A stretch of DNA of 11,804 bases, from assembly GCA_905371275.1 (NCBI GenBank), contig CAJPLH010000053.1, forward strand, positions 1-11,804, in the 5' to 3' direction. The number at the start of each line of letters is the position of its first letter. Position 1 is the stretch's first letter. Made by a program: the position numbers and the translations under genes. Under the pieces are notes generated by a model. The model did not search any database and was not told where the DNA came from. It was given only the letters and a program-made list of their open reading frames with translations. Source of the DNA: Prevotellaceae bacterium. GTDB taxonomy: Bacteria; Bacteroidota; Bacteroidia; Bacteroidales; Bacteroidaceae. Below, piece after piece: positions 9,344-11,804 of the stretch.

Positions 9344-9547
9344 CTATTTCACTAAATCTTTGGGTGAAACTTCGAGTAAATCTGCCACTTTGAAGATTGT
9401 GGCGAGGTTTGGTTGTTTGCGGTTACAAACATAGGCGTTGGTGATGCTGAAACTCATGCCTAACGCTTTGGCGAGCCATGTTTGGGTGATACCTCGCTTC
9501 TTCAAATGCTCCTTAATCAGGTTGCTGTGCTCTTTCTTTTGTCCCAT
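9344..9547 (-). CDS. Xre-family HTH transcriptional regulator
   Basis: A 67-residue protein that is almost entirely one helix-turn-helix domain of the Cro/C1 (Xre) type. ITQTWLAKALGMS (residues about 20-32) gives helices 2 and the turn, SITNAYVCNRKQPN (34-47) the recognition helix and following loop, and LATIFKVADLLEVSPKDLV the closing helices. There is no effector domain. It is the first gene of the leftward operon, with its stop 10 bp before the giant gene, so it probably represses its own operon, much as small controllers do for restriction and other defence loci. A dyad overlapping the predicted promoter (9559-9585) is the likely binding site. It starts at an ATG at 9547; no clear Shine-Dalgarno site is present, as is normal in Bacteroidota. 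Confidence 0.88.
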   Translation of the reverse strand: MGQKKEHSNLIKEHLKKRGITQTWLAKALGMSFSITNAYVCNRKQPNLATIFKVADLLEVSPKDLVK

Positions 9548-9558
9548 TAGATGTTTGT

Positions 9559-9585
9559 ATATCTCAGTATTAGTTACAAAGATAT
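9559..9585. promoter_or_regulatory. Candidate Xre operator dyad
   Basis: ATATCT (9559-9564) and AGATAT (9580-9585) form an inverted repeat whose arms are 21 bp apart centre to centre, two helical turns. The right arm overlaps the predicted -7 box of the leftward promoter and the left arm lies near the start of the repressor gene. Binding of an Xre dimer or pair of dimers here would shut off the whole cargo operon. The arms are short and the region is AT-rich, so chance cannot be excluded. Confidence 0.3.
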
Positions 9586-9608
9586 GAACTTATAATGAAC
9601 AAAACGAA
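9577..9608 (-). promoter_or_regulatory. Bacteroidota-type promoter of the leftward operon
   Basis: Read on the minus strand, TATCTTTG (9584-9577) fits the Bacteroides -7 consensus TAnnTTTG exactly. With a 20-bp spacer the -33 position is TTCG (9608-9605), one mismatch from TTTG; a perfect TTTG (9603-9600) is present but at a short 15-bp spacing. Transcription would begin a few bases downstream, giving a leader of roughly 20-25 nt before the Xre gene. No other promoter candidate is evident between the operon's genes, which are spaced by 10 and 2 bp. Confidence 0.5.
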
Positions 9609-9764
9609 GAAAAATGGAACTTTCACGCTATTGAAAATAGTTTTTCCTGTGCGAGGATATCAAAAGGAATCTCTTAAACAATCAATGATGATTGAGAAAC
9701 AATGTGTATTTGCCCTAAATAGTCTACTTTTAGAATGTATATTGAGCGTTTTTGATAGTCGCTG

Positions 9765-9804
9765 ATTTCCTTGCATTTCCCTATACTTCCCACAATATCC
9801 CTAC
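9765..9804. repeat. Four-unit 10-bp phased degenerate repeat
   Basis: Four consecutive 10-base units share the pattern A-Y-W-T-C-C: ATTTCCTTGC, ATTTCCCTAT, ACTTCCCACA and ATATCCCTAC. Each TCC falls on the same face of the helix, one turn apart. The array ends 4 bp before the -33 region of the rightward promoter, so it is placed as an activator or repressor binding array, or as arm-type sites for a recombinase. The units are degenerate and no matching protein can be named from the sequence. Confidence 0.45.
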
Positions 9805-9807
9805 CTC

Positions 9808-9838
9808 TTGGAGTAACATCAAAAGCCCTCTACTTTTG
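9808..9838 (+). promoter_or_regulatory. Bacteroidota-type promoter of the rightward backbone genes
   Basis: TACTTTTG (9831-9838) matches the -7 consensus TAnnTTTG perfectly, and TTGG (9808-9811) lies 19 bp upstream at the -33 position, close to TTTG. Transcription should start near 9845, leaving a leader of about 60 nt ahead of the ATG at 9905. It would drive the DUF3853-like gene and the overlapping ATPase gene, and possibly the primase. Confidence 0.65.
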
Positions 9839-9842
9839 TATC

Positions 9843-9876
9843 GTCAGACCTGACTGAATGCCCTATGCGCAAGGGC
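9843..9876 (+). promoter_or_regulatory. Leader dyads upstream of the DUF3853-like gene
   Basis: Two small inverted repeats occur around the expected transcription start. GTCAGACCTGAC (9843-9854) has 5-bp arms with a 2-base centre and is better suited as a protein-binding dyad than as an RNA hairpin. GCCCT/AGGGC (9860-9864 and 9872-9876) with a 7-base loop could form a short leader hairpin. They may mediate autoregulation by the HTH protein encoded just downstream; that link is a guess. Confidence 0.3.
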
Positions 9877-9904
9877 GAGTTATTCATTTCAAAACAATTG
9901 AATT

Positions 9905-10213
9905 ATGACGATAAACGAATTACTGGACAAGCCTGTTTGGCAGATGACTGGTGAAGAATTACTTTTCCTTGCACAACATGGTAATATGTCCACGAGCAGG
10001 GAATCAACAAAGGCTTCTTCCTCCAAAGAAGAAAAGCGATATGTGTACGGGTTAGCTGGCATTGCACGCCTCTTTGGCTGTAGTTTGCCTACGGCTAATC
10101 GCATCAAGCAAAGTGGTAAAATCAATCGTGCCATTACACAAGTAGGACGCAAGATTATTGTTGATGTTGACCTTGCACTGGAATTGGCAGGACGAAAGAC
10201 AGGAGGAAGATGA
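9905..10213 (+). CDS. DUF3853-like small HTH protein of a mobile element
   Basis: A 102-residue protein. The N-terminal part (about 1-25, LLDKPVWQMTGEELLFLAQ) is helical, a Ser/Thr-rich linker follows (29-42), and residues about 46-95 contain a MerR/excisionase-like helix-turn-helix: YGLAGIARLFGCSLPTANRI, then SGKINRAITQVGRKIIVDVD as a wing. This matches my recollection of the DUF3853 family, found beside RepA-like ATPases and primases in Bacteroides mobilizable elements. A role in regulation of the element's replication or excision genes is likely. Its stop overlaps the next gene's start (ATGA), indicating translational coupling, and a good AGGAGG motif (10201-10206) near its end serves the downstream ATPase. 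No Shine-Dalgarno site is seen before its own ATG. Confidence 0.85.
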   Translation: MTINELLDKPVWQMTGEELLFLAQHGNMSTSRESTKASSSKEEKRYVYGLAGIARLFGCSLPTANRIKQSGKINRAITQVGRKIIVDVDLALELAGRKTGGR

Positions 10214-11262
10214 TGAATACAACTGATTATGAATACATTTGGCGAAATTCGCTCATTCATGTAACCGATGAGTTTATGCTTCCTCCTGTTGTACTACAAG
10301 CAGGTGAAGCCATTATTGGCACACTGGGGAACTTCAGTGTATCGACAGGTAAGGCAAAAGCCAAGAAGACTTTCAATGTGAGTGCCATCGTTGCAGCAGC
10401 TCTTGTCAATGGGCAGGTGCTGGAGTATAAGGCTTCATTCCCCGAATCGAAGAGGAATATCCTCTACTTTGACACAGAACAAAGCCCTTATCATTGCCAA
10501 CTCGTGATGCAGCGCATTCTGCGATTGGCAGGACTACCGATTGATAGAGAACCCGAATATTTGAGATTTAGCCACCTTAGAGCCATTGCTGACCCTAACG
10601 AGCGCAGAGAAATCATTCGTTATGCCATCTACCATACGCCCAACGTGGGACTGGTAGTCATTGACGGCATTCGTGATTTGATGCTCGACATCAACAACTC
10701 AACGGAGGCTACCAAGTTGGTGGGCGACCTGATGCAATGGACGAGTGAACAGAATATTCACATTCAGACCGTGCTTCACCTCAACAAAGGAGACGACAAC
10801 GCGCGAGGGCATATCGGCACGGAACTCAACAACAAGGCAGAGACAGTCTTGCAAATCACGAAAGACAACACCCTGCCAGACCGAAGCATCGTTGCTCCAG
10901 CCGTCATCCGTTCTAAACCCTTTAACAAATTCGCTTTTCGGCTCAAGGAAATGGAAGATGAGGTATGTGTTCCCGAAATCGATACCTCTTACAAGGACGC
11001 AGATTGCAAACCTCACCGCTATTCTTACCACGAACTAAGCGACACGGAACATCGAAAAGTATTGACACAAGCCTTCTCTTTGCACGAAGTCTTGCCCTAT
11101 GGCGAACTTATCGTGGCACTCAAAAAGGTTTATGCAGAGGTTGTGGGACAATCCTATGGACAAACAAAGCTTAAGGGGCTTTTGCAATTTCTGCTGAATA
11201 AAGGCATATTGGTCAAAGAAGAGCGAGGGAAATATCGGCTCAACCGAGATAATCAACCCTAA
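10210..11262 (+). CDS. RepA-like RecA-fold ATPase of a mobile element
   Basis: A 350-residue protein resembling RepA/KaiC-type replicative ATPases (AAA_25 class) found in Bacteroides mobilizable elements. The P-loop (residues 40-54) is unusual, with G40, then GKAKAKKT at 47-54 in place of a compact GxxxxGK[ST]. Walker B is LVVID at 148-152, and LHLNKGDDNARGHIG (189-203) fits the sensor/loop region of this fold. Residues about 280-348 look like a winged helix, probably DNA-binding. The expected role is as an initiator or helicase-like factor in replication of the excised circle, acting with the downstream primase. Two in-frame ATGs are possible: 10210, overlapping the previous stop, and 10213, which sits 6 bases after AGGAGG and so has better ribosome-site spacing. 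Confidence 0.85.
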   Translation: MMNTTDYEYIWRNSLIHVTDEFMLPPVVLQAGEAIIGTLGNFSVSTGKAKAKKTFNVSAIVAAALVNGQVLEYKASFPESKRNILYFDTEQSPYHCQLVMQRILRLAGLPIDREPEYLRFSHLRAIADPNERREIIRYAIYHTPNVGLVVIDGIRDLMLDINNSTEATKLVGDLMQWTSEQNIHIQTVLHLNKGDDNARGHIGTELNNKAETVLQITKDNTLPDRSIVAPAVIRSKPFNKFAFRLKEMEDEVCVPEIDTSYKDADCKPHRYSYHELSDTEHRKVLTQAFSLHEVLPYGELIVALKKVYAEVVGQSYGQTKLKGLLQFLLNKGILVKEERGKYRLNRDNQP

Positions 11263-11265
11263 AAC

Positions 11266-11371
11266 CTTTGGTTGGTCGGACGCAGGCTATATATACCTGA
11301 ACCAACCCGACCAAAGAGAAATAAGTTTGGTCGGTCGCAAATGGGTGCCTATAGTGTACGACCATCCGACC
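11266..11371. repeat. Four alternating GGTCGG motifs, candidate origin or regulatory region
   Basis: The spacer between the ATPase and primase genes contains GGTCGG at 11274-11279 (+), 11307-11312 (-), 11329-11334 (+) and 11366-11371 (-), each preceded by TTG, TTTG or TTC when read in its own direction. The first pair lies within a nested hairpin: GGTTGGT (11270-11276) with ACCAACC (11301-11307), and inside it CAGG (11283-11286) with CCTG (11296-11299) around a TA-rich loop, CTATATATA. A TAnnTTTG match (TAAGTTTG, 11322-11329) overlaps the third copy but has no convincing -33 box. Iteron-like repeats plus an AT-rich loop beside replication genes suggest an origin or a replication-control site. 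Confidence 0.5.
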
Positions 11372-11444
11372 GAACAACAATCAACCAGCCTCCAAAAGAA
11401 AAAGGCTGAGAGTTATTCTTTTCAAACATCAAAACAAAATCACA

Positions 11445-11804
11445 ATGGAAATACAAAATATCAAGCAAATCTCTATCACAGATTATTTGCAGCAACAGGG
11501 TTATTCACCTGCACGAGTACAAGGTATTCACTTTTGGTACTGCTCTCCGCTGCGCAACGAAAGTACACCATCATTCAAAGTAAATACAGAGCGTAATCAA
11601 TGGTATGACTTTGGAACTGGCGAACATGGAGACATCATTGACCTTGTACGTACTTTACAGCATTGTACCATGTACGAAGCCATTGAATTGCTAATCGGTT
11701 CAAAACAAATAGTGCATCAAGATTTTTCTTTTGGAGGTGAAAGAAAAACCTCTAAGCACAAATTAGAAATCATATCTGTGCAATCACTTACCAATCCTTA
11801 TTTG
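11445..11804 (+). CDS. CHC2-type primase, N-terminal part (runs off window)
   Basis: The first 120 codons of a DnaG-like primase, starting at the ATG at 11445 and still open at the window end. The fold is recognisable from SPLRNESTPSF (residues 34-44) and WYDFGTGEHGD (53-63), which align with the CPFHxExTPSF and CFGCGxxGD signatures of CHC2 zinc-binding domains. All four zinc ligands are replaced (S34, R37, D55, T58), so the domain keeps its shape without the metal site; this variant is, as far as I recall, usual for primases of Bacteroides mobile elements. The catalytic TOPRIM region would lie beyond the window. It presumably primes replication of the excised element together with the upstream ATPase. 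Confidence 0.83.
   Translation, partial: MEIQNIKQISITDYLQQQGYSPARVQGIHFWYCSPLRNESTPSFKVNTERNQWYDFGTGEHGDIIDLVRTLQHCTMYEAIELLIGSKQIVHQDFSFGGERKTSKHKLEIISVQSLTNPYL

Larger units (their letters stand above)
9548..9904. other. Divergent intergenic control region, no gene
   Basis: This 357-bp stretch separates the leftward cargo operon from the rightward backbone genes. No open frame in it looks coding. It holds a leftward promoter with an overlapping dyad, a 10-bp phased repeat, a rightward promoter and leader hairpins, each listed separately. A further small dyad, CAATCA/TGATTG with a 4-base loop, lies at 9679-9694 about midway between the promoters. Such a region is the natural junction between inserted cargo and the conserved element backbone. 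Confidence 0.7.

Noticed and set aside
11327..11596. An 89-residue plus-strand frame starting in the spacer before the primase
   Set aside because: It overlaps the primase start in a different frame, covers the repeat array, and has a Lys/Gln/Asn-rich composition without domain signal; the frame from 11445 matches the primase family.
1..11804. A CRISPR array or insertion sequence
   Set aside because: No regularly spaced identical repeats with unique spacers, no transposase frame and no terminal inverted repeats flanking one were found.

Overview
The window looks like part of an integrated mobilizable element from a member of the Bacteroidota, probably a gut Bacteroides/Prevotella-type organism. 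The evidence is the style of promoter (TAnnTTTG -7 boxes on both strands of the divergent intergenic region), leaders mostly lacking Shine-Dalgarno sites, and a rightward gene order (small DUF3853-type HTH protein, RepA-like ATPase with an odd P-loop, zinc-less CHC2-type primase) that is typical of small Bacteroides integrative/mobilizable elements. No database search was possible, so all family calls rest on motifs read by eye.

Layout. Positions 1-94 hold no gene. They carry a tRNA-3'-end-like core (25-37) resembling an element attachment site, then a perfect 13-bp inverted repeat (42-79). Positions 95-9547, all on the minus strand, form one compact operon read right to left: a 67-aa Xre-type repressor, a 2298-aa giant protein, and a roughly 779-aa SF1 helicase. 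Positions 9548-9904 are a divergent control region with one promoter per direction, a dyad over the leftward promoter, and a four-unit 10-bp phased repeat before the rightward promoter. Positions 9905-11804, plus strand, are the replication/mobilization backbone: the DUF3853-like protein, the ATPase, a 182-bp spacer with four GGTCGG motifs in alternating orientation, and the start of a primase that runs off the window.

The most interesting content is the leftward operon. The giant protein begins with what looks like an OST-HTH/LOTUS (RNA-binding) domain. This is followed by a sacsin/NO VEIN-type Hsp90-like ATPase domain, about 1300 residues of uncharacterised scaffold, an acidic Ser/Thr/Gln-rich linker and a C-terminal globular domain. 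Its partner is an Upf1-like helicase fused to a C-terminal PIN nuclease domain with a complete acidic catalytic set. A repressor, a giant ATPase sensor/scaffold and a helicase-nuclease, carried at the end of a mobile element, fit a phage- or plasmid-defence cassette. The LOTUS, Upf1-type helicase and PIN combination points to RNA as a possible target. I do not recognise it as a named system. The defence role is an inference; the domain calls are better supported.
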